This document shows positions 53,921 through 64,000 of a stretch of DNA of 64,000 bases, piece after piece. The notes under the pieces are model-generated. The model did not search any database, was not told the DNA's origin, and saw nothing but the letters and a program-made list of their open reading frames with translations. Numbering within the stretch: the first letter of the stretch is position 1; the number at the start of each line of letters is the position of its first letter. Where the stretch lies: NCBI RefSeq assembly GCF_000740895.1, contig NC_025263.1, positions 124,001 through 188,000 of the forward strand, read 5' to 3'. The position numbers and the translations under genes are program-made. Source of the DNA: Theileria orientalis strain Shintoku. Its lineage: Eukaryota; Apicomplexa; Aconoidasida; Piroplasmida; Theileriidae.

Positions 53921-55985
53921 TCAGTTCCAGAGCGACGAGAGTATGTTTCTCACTCCTAATGCGTCTTGTGAGTCTTCCAACTTACCCTTGAACCTGGTTC
54001 CCGTGTGCAGGTCTGGCGGCTCGTAGTATATGAATGCCAGATCGAAGAGCAGTGGTCTGCAGAACACCAGCTTCTTCTCTATGTTGAATATGTCCATCAC
54101 CGCCTCGTCCTCGTTTGCCTCCGCGCTTTCCCTTTCCCGTTCTCTCGCGAACAGTGCGAACAGTCGCTGGTAGTACCTGTTCGACACCAGTGAGCACATG
54201 GACTAAGGGGCATGTTTACACTTTTGCGTACCTGGAGGTTGCCGAACGACACTATGCATCTCCACAGCAGTCTGTTCCTCTGCCTCTCCGGCGCTTCCAG
54301 GTTCATCGTGGACCTGCTGTTAGACCAGTGCGCGAGTGCCATTCCTTCCTTGAGGTCTCCGTTTCTGAAGCTGTGCACGCTCAGCAGCAGTGCGTTAACC
54401 GTCCTCACGACCTCGTTTGGCGCCAGGAAGTTTGTTCCGAAGGTTGCGTCCTCTATCAGCGACGCCAGGTGCTGCTTCAGTATGTTTGCGTACCTCATTC
54501 CCTCACTTGAGTTCGGCAGCGGCTCGTGGCCTACTCAGTTATATTAGGGGTTCCCTTCAACTTTACCTTCACACAGCAGCTCGTTCAGGGTCAACGTCAG
54601 CAGCACCAAGTGCTTCTCCACCTCCAGCAACGACTTCATTATTCGCAGGGAGTCTGGAATAAAAAGTTAGTTTTGAAATAAAAATAAAAAGATGCACCTG
54701 TGCCAATGGCACCCTCAACGGTGATAACTCAGTCCAAATTTTCTTACCTTCCAGCTTTCGCACTTGCTCTTGGTTTTCCATGTTCGACTACATCGTTCAA
54801 TTACTTTTAGTGCTTACCATCAACTCTGAGTACACGTCCTCTGAGCACCCGTTGAACAGCGATGTCACTTCGTCGTAGTTGTTCAGCAGCTCCTGCTTCG
54901 TGAACTTCGAGGTCACTTCTTCGCTCAGCCTCCTTGGCAGGTCCTCCGCTCCGCTGAGCGAGCTTAACAGTTCTTCAGTCAGGTGCAGCTTATCTATCGA
55001 GTCCAGTGCGTCCATTACTTTCTGCGGGAGCAGCTGCGACTCCAGCGGCACTTCTACTCCTCTGCAGTGCACCACGTAGTTGTTTTCTTCCGTCTTCCTC
55101 ACCATGATCAGCTGTGCGTTGCTGTCCTCGTGCTGGCTCTTCTGCGTCGTCGCGATCTTCTTCCCGATAACCTTCATGTGGAAGCTGCACATCTTCACCA
55201 TTGCGTTTAGCTGCGACAGCTGCGAGTTGTATCCTTCCGACGCCTTCTGTCCTGATGTTGCTCTCAGCTTCTGCTCCATCACTGATGAGTATGCTGACAG
55301 GCACTGGTGTGCTTCTTCGAACTTTTCCTGCTCGTATCTCAGCACTCCCTCCATGAAATTTTTATACACCTACTCCTCTTATCTTCCACTCTTCTTACCT
55401 TAGCGTTGTTTACTGTTCTATTGTTCCCGTACTTTTGTGAGTATTCCAGCAACAGCACTGACAGTCGGTACGCTTTTCCGAACTTCCGCATATAATAGTG
55501 TCTTCCGCGGCTATTCTGCAAGATTCAATCATTTCTTCGGACTTACGTTCATTGTTGATGTTTCACATTTCGATTTAAGGTCCATTCCGTGCGACCACGA
55601 CCTTTCACACCTTACTGTAAGAATCTCCAGGTATCTACAAATTACTTTATACAACACCCTTACATACCTCTTATCGTTCAATGGAACTGGAAATTCCTCG
55701 TGTACATACTTGTTCGATTTAGTTGGAAGCGGCTTCAACTGCTTCCTCAGATTATGCAACTTCCTCGAACAAAAGTTATGGTACCGTTTGTATTCTTCCA
55801 GTTTTATTCCATGTTTAAACCGTATTTCGTTGACATAGTCCAGTACTACGTAATTTTACAAATTTGTCCTTTTACATACCTGGGAAACTCAACTCAACAG
55901 TTAGTCCCTCGTTTTCGTTTGTCGGTGTCACATTTCCTTGTGAAACTGGCGACGTTGATTTTGGTGAGTTTAATGAACTTGACAT
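53921..55985 (-). CDS. SRP68: Signal recognition particle subunit SRP68
   Basis: Nine exons (minus): 55985-55880, 55845-55668, 55634-55547, 55515-55399, 55369-54818, 54787-54748, 54653-54567, 54530-54232, 54202-53921; introns 34, 33, 31, 29, 30, 94, 36 and 29 nt; 582 residues, the usual length. SRP68 with SRP72 binds SRP RNA and couples targeting to the ER. Landmarks: HGIKLEEYKRYHNFCSRKLHNLRKQL in the RNA-binding domain, ERSWSHGMDLK, and the TPR-like YKNFMEGVLRYEQEKFEEA. The C-terminus has KLVFCRPLLFDLAFIYYEPPDL, like the family's SRP72-binding tail. The 94-nt intron contains an alternative acceptor but only the chosen one keeps frame. Confidence 0.9.
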
Positions 55986-56095
55986 TTTATTGTATACTAT
56001 TTAAATTTATTTTCCCATATATTTATTGTGATGAACATTCCAACATAACATTATTTTTCGTTTTCACTATATTTCTTTTAAAATTTACAATTGTT

Positions 56096-57390
56096 TTACA
56101 GAGGTGATTCTAATCTTTTCACTGTTTCTTCCATTAGTACGATTAGCTTTTTTTGTGTATCTTCTCTCTCTTCACACTCCTGTGTATTGTTTACATTTAG
56201 GATTCCGTACCTTTTTTATCTCCATTTGCAAATGTTTCAGCTCCTTATTTATTGCTTCCTTCATCTTATCCTTCCAGTCGTTTCTATTTAATTTTTATTC
56301 ATTTAAGTATTGTCTAACATTTTTTCATCTTCTTCTTTGATAAAATTCGCCAGTGTTAACAGATCTTCTGCTGTGTTTTTTATTACTCTACACACCTTTT
56401 TATATTTCTTTAAACTCACCTTTCTTCCATTGTGTATATTGCTGTGCTTGTCTTTTCTATTTTTTCCTTAAAATTAGGAAGTTCAACATCTGTGTACAAC
56501 TTAAAATTTGATATAATATCCGTTTTTATTGTTTTCATTTCCGATATCTCATCTCTACAAATTGTTACTTATAATTGAACCTACTTCATTGCGTTAATTT
56601 GTTTGTTTACATTCTCCAATATATTCTTTTCCCCTGTTAACCAGTTCTCATGTTCCTTTGATAGGGAATCGTGAAACCTATTAATCGCTATTATTAATAA
56701 TTTCTTACTTTTCACAAATGTTGTCTATGGCTTCCGCCTTTTCGTTAAGAACGTTTTCATGTTTTTTATAAATGTTATCTATTGACGTTTCTAACGATTC
56801 AATCTAAACATATCAGATGTATCATTCTTTGTTAACCTTTTTATTAATCGTTTCTATCTTTTTAACTGAAAACTCTTCTGAATCTAATATTTTGTTTTCC
56901 AATTTATTTATCTTTTGATAAATTTCCTAAAGGTTCAGTATTAGAAATTAGTCATACTTCTAATATTGAAGTCCTCTTCAATTCAGCGCTACTTTGTATT
57001 CCAGACAAACTCTTTTCGAGTTTTTTGAGCCTGTCCTGCAATTCTTTTTATTATGCTATCTCATTACCTCTTTTTTTATGGGCCTTGTGTCTTGTGATTC
57101 AAATGACTTAAATGTTGTATTGCTTTCAAATTTATACGAATTTGATTCAGGTTCCTTAGAGTTTCTCATATACTTTATTTGCGATAGGTATTCTACATTA
57201 TTCATAAGGGTTATTTAAACCTACTCTTTAGTTGTATTTTAGATGACGGATTGTCATCGTCTGGCAGTCTCGTATCCATCCTTTCTAAATTAATAATTCC
57301 AAGTTTACATCCATTTTCTAGATTTTCGTCCTTCTTGAACTTAAAATCATATGTTTTATAATCATTTTTAAAATCCATATTTAGACACAT
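56096..57390 (-). CDS. Striated fibre assemblin-like coiled-coil protein
   Basis: Ten exons (minus): 57390-57225, 57192-57068, 57035-56958, 56926-56837, 56803-56709, 56677-56585, 56554-56420, 56387-56319, 56283-56211, 56179-56096; all nine introns are 30-35 nt; 335 residues. After a polar head (~95 residues) the protein is an almost continuous coiled coil (DRLKKLEKSLSGIQ onward). The tail ECEEREDTQKKLIVLMEETVKRL resembles the C-terminus of SF-assemblins. In apicomplexans SFA proteins form the fibre tying the centrosome to daughter-cell buds, a role that is inferred here. A generic coiled-coil protein remains possible. A second in-frame ATG at 57378 may be the true start. Codon use is among the most AT-rich in the window. 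Confidence 0.72.
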
Positions 57391-57917
57391 CAATATACTT
57401 ATATTAATACATGTATTATTGTCAAATGTTATTAGTTAAGTGTAAACATATAATACTATAAATGTGTAATCATAATAGAAGATCAGTTCTTCGATGTGTG
57501 TAATCTTTCTTCAAAATAAGCAACAATATGTGTACCCACACATGTGAAAAAAAGAAAGAAAATTAAAACAAAACCATCAACAATTTTGAAATCATATAGC
57601 AAGTATTCTATTGTTTTTAATATATAAATTTACAACAATTTAAACTCCGATTTATTGTAGAAGGTCAACATTTTGTCCTAAAAGCATATTTTTGCTATAA
57701 TGGTCACACAACAAGGAATAAACTTACAAAACAAATCTTATTACTTTTCTGATGAATATATTACAGTAAAAATAAAAAGTTTGCTCAGTATATGCTAAAA
57801 TTTAGTTATCTATTCCCCATTTGTAACAATGATTCCTACCATTTACTTATTAATTTTCAAAGACATATAATTATTATTCGTTTTCTATTCATAAATTTAA
57901 TTATAAATTTCATTATC
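57391..57917. other. Divergent intergenic region
   Basis: About 530 bp of AT-rich DNA between the assemblin-like gene and the small RAP gene. The last 126 bp are an open extension of the RAP gene from an ATG at 57792, but they encode a hydrophobic AT-driven sequence, so they are treated as leader. Confidence 0.5.
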
Positions 57918-58607
57918 ATGATATCGAGATTGCCTTTAACCATTTCTAAAAATCTTAATTTGATCACACTTTGTGGTAGGGAATACAGATTATCGTATTT
58001 GGGTGCCAAAAAAGGTCTATTTCCTTCCTTCTTCTCACGCTATTTTTCTGACACCGTTAATACTAACGCTGAAGCCAAGTCTGATGATTCTCAACCTGAC
58101 CTGGATTCTAAATGGATGTCCAAGTCAACCAAGGATTCCAAACCTCCCAGGCCCTCTCCCCCTTTTCAACTCGATTCCACTCCTGAAGAGTTAACTGAGG
58201 AGCAGCAGCTTCAGAAGCAGGAAATTATAAGGGAGCTGACCAAAAAACTCAGCGGTCCTCTTGCCGATGAGAATGGCAACGTTCCCACTGGTGACCAGAG
58301 GCCCATTGCCATCGAGGTTGACGGCCCCTCCCACTTTTACTCCAACAGCACTAAGTACACTGCTTACACCAAGCTCAAGCACCGCCTTCTCACCAGGATG
58401 GGATACAAGGTTCTTCACGTCCCCTTCTTCGAGTGGCGTCGTTTGCGCGGTGCCAGGGAGCGCGAGGAGTACATGAGGGAGAAACTTAAGGAGGAGCCCA
58501 CTGAGTGGCTCGACCCTGAGGACGAGGAGTTTTACAACAAGCGGGTCGAGTCCCTCAACCGGCAGCGTGACGACGCTCTAAACTCCCTCAATTTAACCAG
58601 TGACTAA
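57918..58607 (+). CDS. Small RAP-domain protein, probably organellar
   Basis: Single exon, 229 residues from ATG 57918. The RAP domain is at residues ~130-205: [35 protein letters not shown], which closely fits the family consensus with its endonuclease-like fold. RAP proteins bind organellar RNA. The N-terminus ([15 protein letters not shown]...FFSRYFSDT) resembles a mitochondrial presequence. If the upstream ATG at 57792 were used, 42 extra hydrophobic residues would create a signal-anchor-like start and could redirect the protein to the apicoplast or ER; I prefer 57918 because coding character begins there. Convergent with the gene at 58651, 43 nt apart. Confidence 0.85.
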   Translation: MISRLPLTISKNLNLITLCGREYRLSYLGAKKGLFPSFFSRYFSDTVNTNAEAKSDDSQPDLDSKWMSKSTKDSKPPRPSPPFQLDSTPEELTEEQQLQKQEIIRELTKKLSGPLADENGNVPTGDQRPIAIEVDGPSHFYSNSTKYTAYTKLKHRLLTRMGYKVLHVPFFEWRRLRGAREREEYMREKLKEEPTEWLDPEDEEFYNKRVESLNRQRDDALNSLNLTSD

Positions 58608-58650
58608 TATGTACAATTAAAATTCATCCATATTAACTCTATGTTATCTC

Positions 58651-58971
58651 CTAGTGTGGTTTCGCTTCTTCCTTTGCTACTGGCACCTCCTCCGGCGGTG
58701 GAAGGTCCGTTTCCACGTAGTACTTGAACTTATCTCCAAAAAATGCATCCTTCACCAGTTCCGGGTTCTTTGCGGCCATCGACAGCAGGAACTCCCTCTT
58801 TACCATCAGCGAAGGCAGGAAGTTGTACTTTTCCATTATGTGTTGCAGTGAGAAGTTTGTGAATTTGCTCTTCGGTCCTTCTGCTACTTCGTTGCCCAGT
58901 GGAGGGTACTTGTTGCTTTTCAGCAACTCACTCCACCTCAGAACTCTATTTACCAGCTCCTTTGTGGTCAT
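58651..58971 (-). CDS. Small protein of unknown function
   Basis: Single exon, 106 residues. Helical N-terminus (MTTKELVNRVLRWSELL), a conserved-looking middle (FSLQHIMEKYNFLPSLMVKREFLL) and a Pro/Glu-rich tail (LPPPEEVPVAKEEAKPH). No transmembrane segment. Size and composition would fit a small mitochondrial complex subunit, but nothing identifies one. Good codon use supports that it is real. Confidence 0.68.
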   Translation of the reverse strand: MTTKELVNRVLRWSELLKSNKYPPLGNEVAEGPKSKFTNFSLQHIMEKYNFLPSLMVKREFLLSMAAKNPELVKDAFFGDKFKYYVETDLPPPEEVPVAKEEAKPH

Positions 58972-59077
58972 TTTACGATATATACCAATATTTATTTCTG
59001 ATTTATCAGATTACCCATGGGGTGGGACTACTCAGCCACTTATCTACACAAATATGCTGTTATTTACAAAATTTATT

Positions 59078-59761
59078 TTACACATCTCTAAATTTCGGTA
59101 TTGCGTCGTGTTTACGCTCCTTCGGAAGCTTTCTTCTGCTCTTCGACTCCAGTTTTTTATGTATTGACCTATTTGGTCCGTAGTTGATTGCTGTTGATTT
59201 CATTGTTTCTTCTATTTTCTTCTTCTGCATTTCTTTATACAATTTCTTTACCTTTTTGTCTGGGAAATAGTATGGTTTCTTTCCTGTTGTTTCTATTTTT
59301 TCCTTTTCTTCTCTGATCAGTGACTTCTTCAGGTCTCTCAACTCTTCATTCTTTTCGAGTTGTGCCTTTTCTGTTTTATATCTGTCCAGTGCTCTCTTGG
59401 CTTCATCTGTGCTTCCAATGTTCAGGTGTTCTATTTTTTTCAATGCGTTTATTCCCTTAACGCTATCTGGGCCATGTTTTTTATTGATTTTAATTGCTGC
59501 CATTATATCTTTCACTTCGTCGTTCCTCATCTCATTCAAGAAGTTATACGACTTTTTGAACATTTCTATGTTCAGTTTTCCCGAGAAATCACTAAATCTC
59601 GGGTCTCTGGCTATCCTTTTTTTCGATACTCCAGATGTGTTAGGCGGCTTATAGTTCCTATATGGATTGAATGATACATTGTTTGGGAGTTCAACCGGTT
59701 CATTGCTTTTTCTCTTTTTAACTTTCACCTTATTCTTCTTTAAAATTTTACTCTCATTCAT
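59078..59761 (-). CDS. RRP36: rRNA biogenesis protein RRP36
   Basis: Single exon, 227 residues. RRP36 is a nucleolar component of the small-subunit processome needed for early 18S rRNA cleavage. The signature is RDPRFSDFSGKLNIEMFKKSYNFLNEMR, matching the family's RDPRFD..SG...F...Y.FL. It continues as a Lys-rich helical segment (RYKTEKAQLEKNEELRDLKKSLIREEK) and ends in a basic tail with GKKPYYFPDKKVKKL and RRKLPKERKHDAIP. Length and basic charge match the family. The N-terminal KKNKVKVKKRK is a likely nuclear/nucleolar signal. Confidence 0.88.
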   Translation of the reverse strand: MNESKILKKNKVKVKKRKSNEPVELPNNVSFNPYRNYKPPNTSGVSKKRIARDPRFSDFSGKLNIEMFKKSYNFLNEMRNDEVKDIMAAIKINKKHGPDSVKGINALKKIEHLNIGSTDEAKRALDRYKTEKAQLEKNEELRDLKKSLIREEKEKIETTGKKPYYFPDKKVKKLYKEMQKKKIEETMKSTAINYGPNRSIHKKLESKSRRKLPKERKHDAIPKFRDV

Positions 59762-60038
59762 GATTGAACTTATAGTTTAAATCCAATATTTTAAAACTTA
59801 TGGTACATTTCATTCATGACTATATGTAATAGCGATAAGATACAATATTTACCATAAACAACTTACCTTTTGCAAATCTACAATATGTTCTTAATAAAAT
59901 AACTAATATACACACACTTAAAGTAATAATTTTAGAAAATTAAAAGTGATTTTTTCCACTTTATTGTGTTACACTTTCAATCATTGCTTATTGTTATTAT
60001 TATTTATTTTTGTTGGTTTTACATTCTTCTATCAAAAA

Positions 60039-62201
60039 ATGAGGAGGCAGGATAAGAATAAGTCAAATGACAGTGGTATGGGTGAAAATAAACTCCGTAT
60101 CGCTATCGTTTCTAGCGATAAGTGTAAGCCCAAAAAATGTCGTCAAGAATGTAGACGTTCATGCCCTGTGACAAAAACAGGTACGACTATTAATATTTAA
60201 TTAATTTTTATTTTATTCATTTTTCATAAAATTGTATATGTTGACTTAACTCTGCTTTTAGGGAAACAGTGTATACTGGTTGAACCGACTAGTAAGATCG
60301 CATTTATTTCTGAACATTTGTGTATCGGATGTGGTATTTGTGTAAAGAAGTGTCCTTTCGAGGCCATTACCATTATTAATTTGCCCAGGGACCTGGGTAA
60401 GGATACCACTCATCGATTTGGGCCTAACACATTCAAGTTACACAGGCTTCCAGTCCCAAGGCCCGGACAAGTATGCCCTTTTCAGTTAATTAGACTCTAT
60501 GTAGGTTCTGGGTCTCGTCGGCACAAATGGTATCGGTAAATCGACTGCGCTGAAGGTTTTGTCAGGAAAGCTGAAACCGAACTTGGGAAAATTCGACAGT
60601 GTTCCCGACTGGGCGGAGATTCTGCAATACTTTAGGGGCTCGGAGCTCCAGGGATACTTTACGAAAATGCTGGAGGATAACCTGACCACGGCTGTTAAAC
60701 CTCAGTACGTGGACAACATACCCAAACAGGTACTTTGACACACGCGCAACTTGGCGTAGGTTACCGGGCTCGTCGGGGAGATCCTGGAGGCCAAGGACAA
60801 GAAGGGCATCGGCCAGGACTTGATCATAACCCTGGAACTGTCGCACCTCCTGAACAGGAAGGTCTCGGAGCTTTCAGGAGGGGAGCTCCAGAGGTTCGCG
60901 ATCTGCGTAGCGATTCTCGTCGACGCTGACGTCCTCATGTTTGACGAACCGAGCAGCTACCTCGACATTCGGCAGAGGATAATTGCCGCCAGGGTCATTC
61001 GGCAGCAGATTCACCACGAGCGGTACATAATCGTGGTCGAGCACGACCTTTCGGTCCTCGACTACCTCTCTGACTACGTGTGTTGCCTTTGGGGGAAACC
61101 ATCGGTATATGGAGTCGTCACTTCCCCTTTCAGCGTTCGGGAGGGCATCAACATATTTCTAGACGGTTGGCTCACCCACATTATACATTTATAACTATAA
61201 ATTAGGCTTTATTCCCACAGAGAACCTGAGGTTTAGGGAGGAGTCCCTTACGTTCAAGGTTGCCACCGACGTAGATTTGGAGGAAATTGAGGTTTGTTTG
61301 CCCAATTTAACGACTGACGCACAGATGCTGCACTCGTACAAGTACCCTAAACTGAAGAAGACCCTGGGTTCGTTCTCTCTCACAGTGATGGAAGGGGACT
61401 TCAACGACTCGGAGATCCTCGTTCTTCTGGGCGAGAACGGCACTGGGAAGACTACCTTCATAAAGTACGTTTTGGCTGAATGAATAATACTCAGAATGCT
61501 GGCTGGAATACTGGAATCGGATGACAAGGAGGCCGACGAGTATATGCCCAAACTGTCAGTGAGTTACAAGCCGCAGACCATAACTGCCAAGTTCGACGGC
61601 ACGCTCAGGCAGCTCCTATTGATGAAAATCAAGGATTCGTTCCTCTGTCCAAACTTCCAGGCAGACGTGGTAAAGCCTATGCAGATAGAAAACCTGTTGG
61701 ACCAGCAGGTCAAAAATTTATCGGGAGGAGAGCTGCAAAGGGTGGCCATCATTCTGGTTCTCGGCAAGCCCGCTGACATTTACCTCATTGACGAGCCTTC
61801 CGCCTACCTGGACTCGGAGCAGCGTATTACTGCGAGCAGGGTCATAAAAAGGTACTGACTGCCCCGTCACCGTCACTTTTAGGTTTACGCTTTATAAAAA
61901 GAAGACCACCTTCATCGTTGAGCATGACTTCATTATGGCCACCTACCTGGCCAACAGGGTTATCGTTTTCGAGGGGGAGCCAGGGTAAATTTAGCAGCCA
62001 ATATATTAATGCTTCTTTAGGATAAGGGCCACTGCACTCAGCCCTGAGCCTTTGGCTGTAGGCTTCAACAGATTCCTGAAGTCCTTGGACGTCACTTTCA
62101 GAAGGGATCCCACCAACTACAGGCCCAGAATCAACAAATACGACTCCGTCAAGGACAAGGAGCAGAAAGCCTCCGGATTATATTTCACAATGGACAGTTA
62201 A
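60039..62201 (+). CDS. ABCE1: ABCE1/RLI1 ribosome-recycling ATPase
   Basis: Eight exons: 60039-60180, 60262-60470, 60505-60729, 60760-61165, 61206-61464, 61495-61851, 61883-61984, 62021-62201; introns 81, 34, 30, 40, 30, 31 and 36 nt; 626 residues. ABCE1 splits post-termination ribosomes. The N-terminal Fe-S region has two cysteine clusters ([29 protein letters not shown]). Nucleotide-binding domain 1: Walker [10 protein letters not shown], signature LSGGELQR, Walker [13 protein letters not shown], His switch VVEHD. Domain 2: [34 protein letters not shown]. Both sites are complete. The order Fe-S, NBD1, NBD2 and the paired LSGGELQR motifs are specific to ABCE1. The second Walker A is split from the next residues by a 30-nt intron. 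Confidence 0.97.
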
Positions 62202-62331
62202 CTTTTAAAATGTAGTTCACTTTGCGCGTGTGTAATATAGGGTCTCTCATTCCTATTCTCATTTTATATCAGGATGCTTTGAATAGTAAAAGCACAGTTT
62301 AATATAGTTTTATTTGTACAATGTAAACTCA

Positions 62332-63612
62332 ATGTTATGTATTTCATTTATTCTGTGGTTACTTGTTTTTACAGAGATTCCACAACGACGCGTCTCTGTA
62401 TTATCTTTAAAAGCGAAGATAAACCACTTCAAATACAATAATAACTTAAATCATAATGGAATAAATGAATTTATACCTTTTAATTCAAATTTAAAGCTTG
62501 GATCTCATACACACCTCAATGTCCTTCCTTCAAGGTGTTTTATTAATAATCGCAACAAATACACTTTGAGAATCGCAAAAAACGGATCCAACACATCATA
62601 TAATTCACGTAAAGATCTAAAACTTGAGTCAACATCGAACGGTTCTGGAGAGAATCTTGGTAATAAGGCCCTGGATTCCTATGCATCGAAGTGGTACTCT
62701 AAACGGGCTTACGGCACCGAAAATTCGGATCAGATTCAGGGCGAAAACAGTGGCGTTAGTGCAACGGACGAGAGCGGATCCGAAGACTCAGATGAAGAGG
62801 ACTACAGCATCAATTTGATCCCTGAGAAGCCCTGGAAGCCCGGCGACGACCTGAGGCTCCCCTACCTGATGGACGAGAAGCTCGAGCTCTCCATGGACTC
62901 GTGGCCCGAGAACTGCTTCCTGCGCGTGAAGCTGTTCTCCTACTACAAGCACCTCGTGAACCTGGCTGCCGAGAGGATCAAGCTCGGGCTCCGGGACAAC
63001 GAGAACCTCCGGGTCACGAATCCCATGGCCCTGCCCATGCGGCGCAAGCGCTGGTGCTACCTCTCCTCGGCCTTCATCGACAAGCGCTCCAAGGACCTCA
63101 TCGAGATCCAGGAGCACGTGCGCGTCGTCGACATTCTCCCCGTTCGCGGCTCCCGCGTCCGCAATTTCAGGGGCCTTCTCATGGTCCCCCTTCCCTACTA
63201 CGTCAGCTTCGACTACTGGTTCGAGGAGGTCCACAAGCCCGTCAAGTCCAAGCTGATCCACGACCTCTTTCGCAAGCGGACCTGGGTCTCCAAGTACTTC
63301 CTCTACCACCGCGACAAGCACGAGAAGCGCGAGCTCATCGAGCGCATCACCTCTCCCGAGCTCGTCGACGAGGTTCCTCTCCGCCTGAAGAAGCAGCACA
63401 AGGCTGACTACTACTTCTACGAGCTCGGCGAGCTCCGGAAGCTTTACAAGTTCATCGTCGCTCGCAAGGCTGAGGACGAGGCTCGCAGGTTCTACGGCGT
63501 TCGGACTCCGGAGATTTGGGAGGTCGACGACGTTCGCTTCGTCGGCAACTACGAGGACCGGAAGTTTGACCCTGACTACTCTAGCGTGGATCGCATAACT
63601 AAGAAGGATTAA
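62332..63612 (+). CDS. rps10: Ribosomal protein S10 (uS10), apicoplast-targeted type
   Basis: Single exon, 426 residues from the ATG at 62332. It begins with a hydrophobic signal-peptide-like stretch (MLCISFILWLLVFTEI) followed by ~140 basic, Asn/Ser-rich residues: a bipartite apicoplast leader. The uS10 core is near residues 235-310: NPMALPMRRKRWCYLSSAFIDKRSKDLIEIQEHVRVVDIL, then LLMVPLPYYVSFDYWF, aligning with the bacterial GPxPLPTKxxxYTVLRSPHVxKxSREQFE...HKRxIDI motif. It is much longer than bacterial S10 (~100 residues), with N- and C-terminal extensions. Codon use switches abruptly near 62.8 kb from AT-rich (leader) to very GC-rich (core and tail). Its stop codon overlaps the stop of the convergent gene. 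Confidence 0.75.
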   Translation: MLCISFILWLLVFTEIPQRRVSVLSLKAKINHFKYNNNLNHNGINEFIPFNSNLKLGSHTHLNVLPSRCFINNRNKYTLRIAKNGSNTSYNSRKDLKLESTSNGSGENLGNKALDSYASKWYSKRAYGTENSDQIQGENSGVSATDESGSEDSDEEDYSINLIPEKPWKPGDDLRLPYLMDEKLELSMDSWPENCFLRVKLFSYYKHLVNLAAERIKLGLRDNENLRVTNPMALPMRRKRWCYLSSAFIDKRSKDLIEIQEHVRVVDILPVRGSRVRNFRGLLMVPLPYYVSFDYWFEEVHKPVKSKLIHDLFRKRTWVSKYFLYHRDKHEKRELIERITSPELVDEVPLRLKKQHKADYYFYELGELRKLYKFIVARKAEDEARRFYGVRTPEIWEVDDVRFVGNYEDRKFDPDYSSVDRITKKD

Positions 63613-64000
63613 TATGTTATCAGTGCGTCTATTTTAGATATGTCCGACAGGAGTTCCCAGTTTTTCCTGTCTCCGAGGTTCCACCTCGGCAGCACGTCCT
63701 TTCCGTCTATCTTGTCCTGCGTCCTGACGGTTCTGAATCCCATTCTGCACCTACGTTACTTCTTCTAACGCTCACCTGTGTTTTTCTATTAGGCTGAATC
63801 CTATCATCACTGCGTTGTCCGTCGAGTACTTTTTACTTGTGCTGTACAGGTACCATCTTCTGCTTTGCTGCGGCTCCAGCGATATTGTGAAGCAGGGTGA
63901 CTTCTTATCGTTCCTGATTTTCTGCAGTATGTACTTCGACGGCTCCAGCAGCGCCATACTCTTGTCCACCCTCCTTATTGCTCTTTTTATTCTCAGGAGC
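63609..64000 (-). CDS. C-terminal part of an unknown protein, 5' end beyond window
   Basis: Two exons are visible (minus): 64000-63776 (continuing upstream) and 63744-63609, separated by a 31-nt intron (63745-63775; a 25-nt alternative acceptor also keeps frame). About 120 residues are seen, starting within LLRIKRAIRRVDKSMALLEPSKY. They contain strand-like segments (SPCFTISLEPQQSRRWYLYS; NAVMIGFSLIEKHR) and end KNWELLSDISKIDALITY. No family was recognised. The TAA (63609-63611) overlaps the TAA of the S10 gene on the other strand. Confidence 0.65.

Noticed and set aside
57792..57917. 42-residue N-terminal extension of the small RAP protein
   Set aside because: AT-driven Ile/Phe-rich composition; coding character starts at the ATG 57918. 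Kept as an alternative start only.
62788..63399. Antisense and alternative-frame open reading frames over S10
   Set aside because: Explained by the strong GC bias of the S10 core; no motif or conserved start.
63751..63775. 25-nt intron in the last gene
   Set aside because: An acceptor 6 nt further on gives a 31-nt intron in the same frame, matching the dominant size class.

Overview
The window is eukaryotic nuclear DNA from an apicomplexan piroplasm. Evidence: an ApiAP2 transcription factor, two RAP-domain proteins, a ribosomal protein S10 with a signal-peptide-led (apicoplast-type) leader, very dense genes on both strands, and about 100 introns of which roughly three quarters are only 29-36 nt long (hand count). 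AT-rich gaps together with unusually GC-rich 3' halves of long genes suggest a Theileria of the T. orientalis type; the species is an inference. No rRNA, tRNA, mobile element or CRISPR array was seen.

Layout. 0-7.2 kb: a partial multi-pass membrane protein, a TRAPPC11-like vesicle-tethering subunit, and a 1 kb AT-rich promoter gap that carries two abutting inverted repeats. 7.2-18.3 kb: large NAD-type glutamate dehydrogenase, dihydroorotase, PIG-Q (first step of GPI-anchor synthesis), a DYRK-like kinase, and phosphomannose isomerase (mannose supply). 18.3-28 kb (minus strand): a head-to-tail trio of Sec7 ARF-GEF, organellar EF-Ts and a Ulp1 SUMO protease, spaced by only 4 and 42 nt. 28.5-45.2 kb (plus strand): Rab geranylgeranyltransferase alpha with an LRR tail, an ApiAP2 factor behind 1.5 kb of upstream DNA and a start-overlapping uORF, PheRS beta, an unknown protein with two beta-rich repeats, the SMC5/6 subunit Nse1, and tubulin cofactor D. 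45.2-64 kb: small unknown genes, two RAP proteins, an RsmE rRNA methyltransferase, NAC alpha, SRP68, a striated-fibre-assemblin-like protein, RRP36, ABCE1, S10, and a partial unknown gene.

Themes. Protein synthesis and targeting is the largest group (PheRS beta, NAC alpha, SRP68, ABCE1, RRP36; for organelles EF-Ts, RsmE, S10 and RAP proteins). Secretory traffic (TRAPPC11, ARF-GEF, RabGGTase) and GPI/mannose metabolism (PIG-Q, PMI) form a second group. Many spliced genes were rebuilt by hand: exon joins keep frame and restore family motifs, but every intron is a prediction without RNA data.
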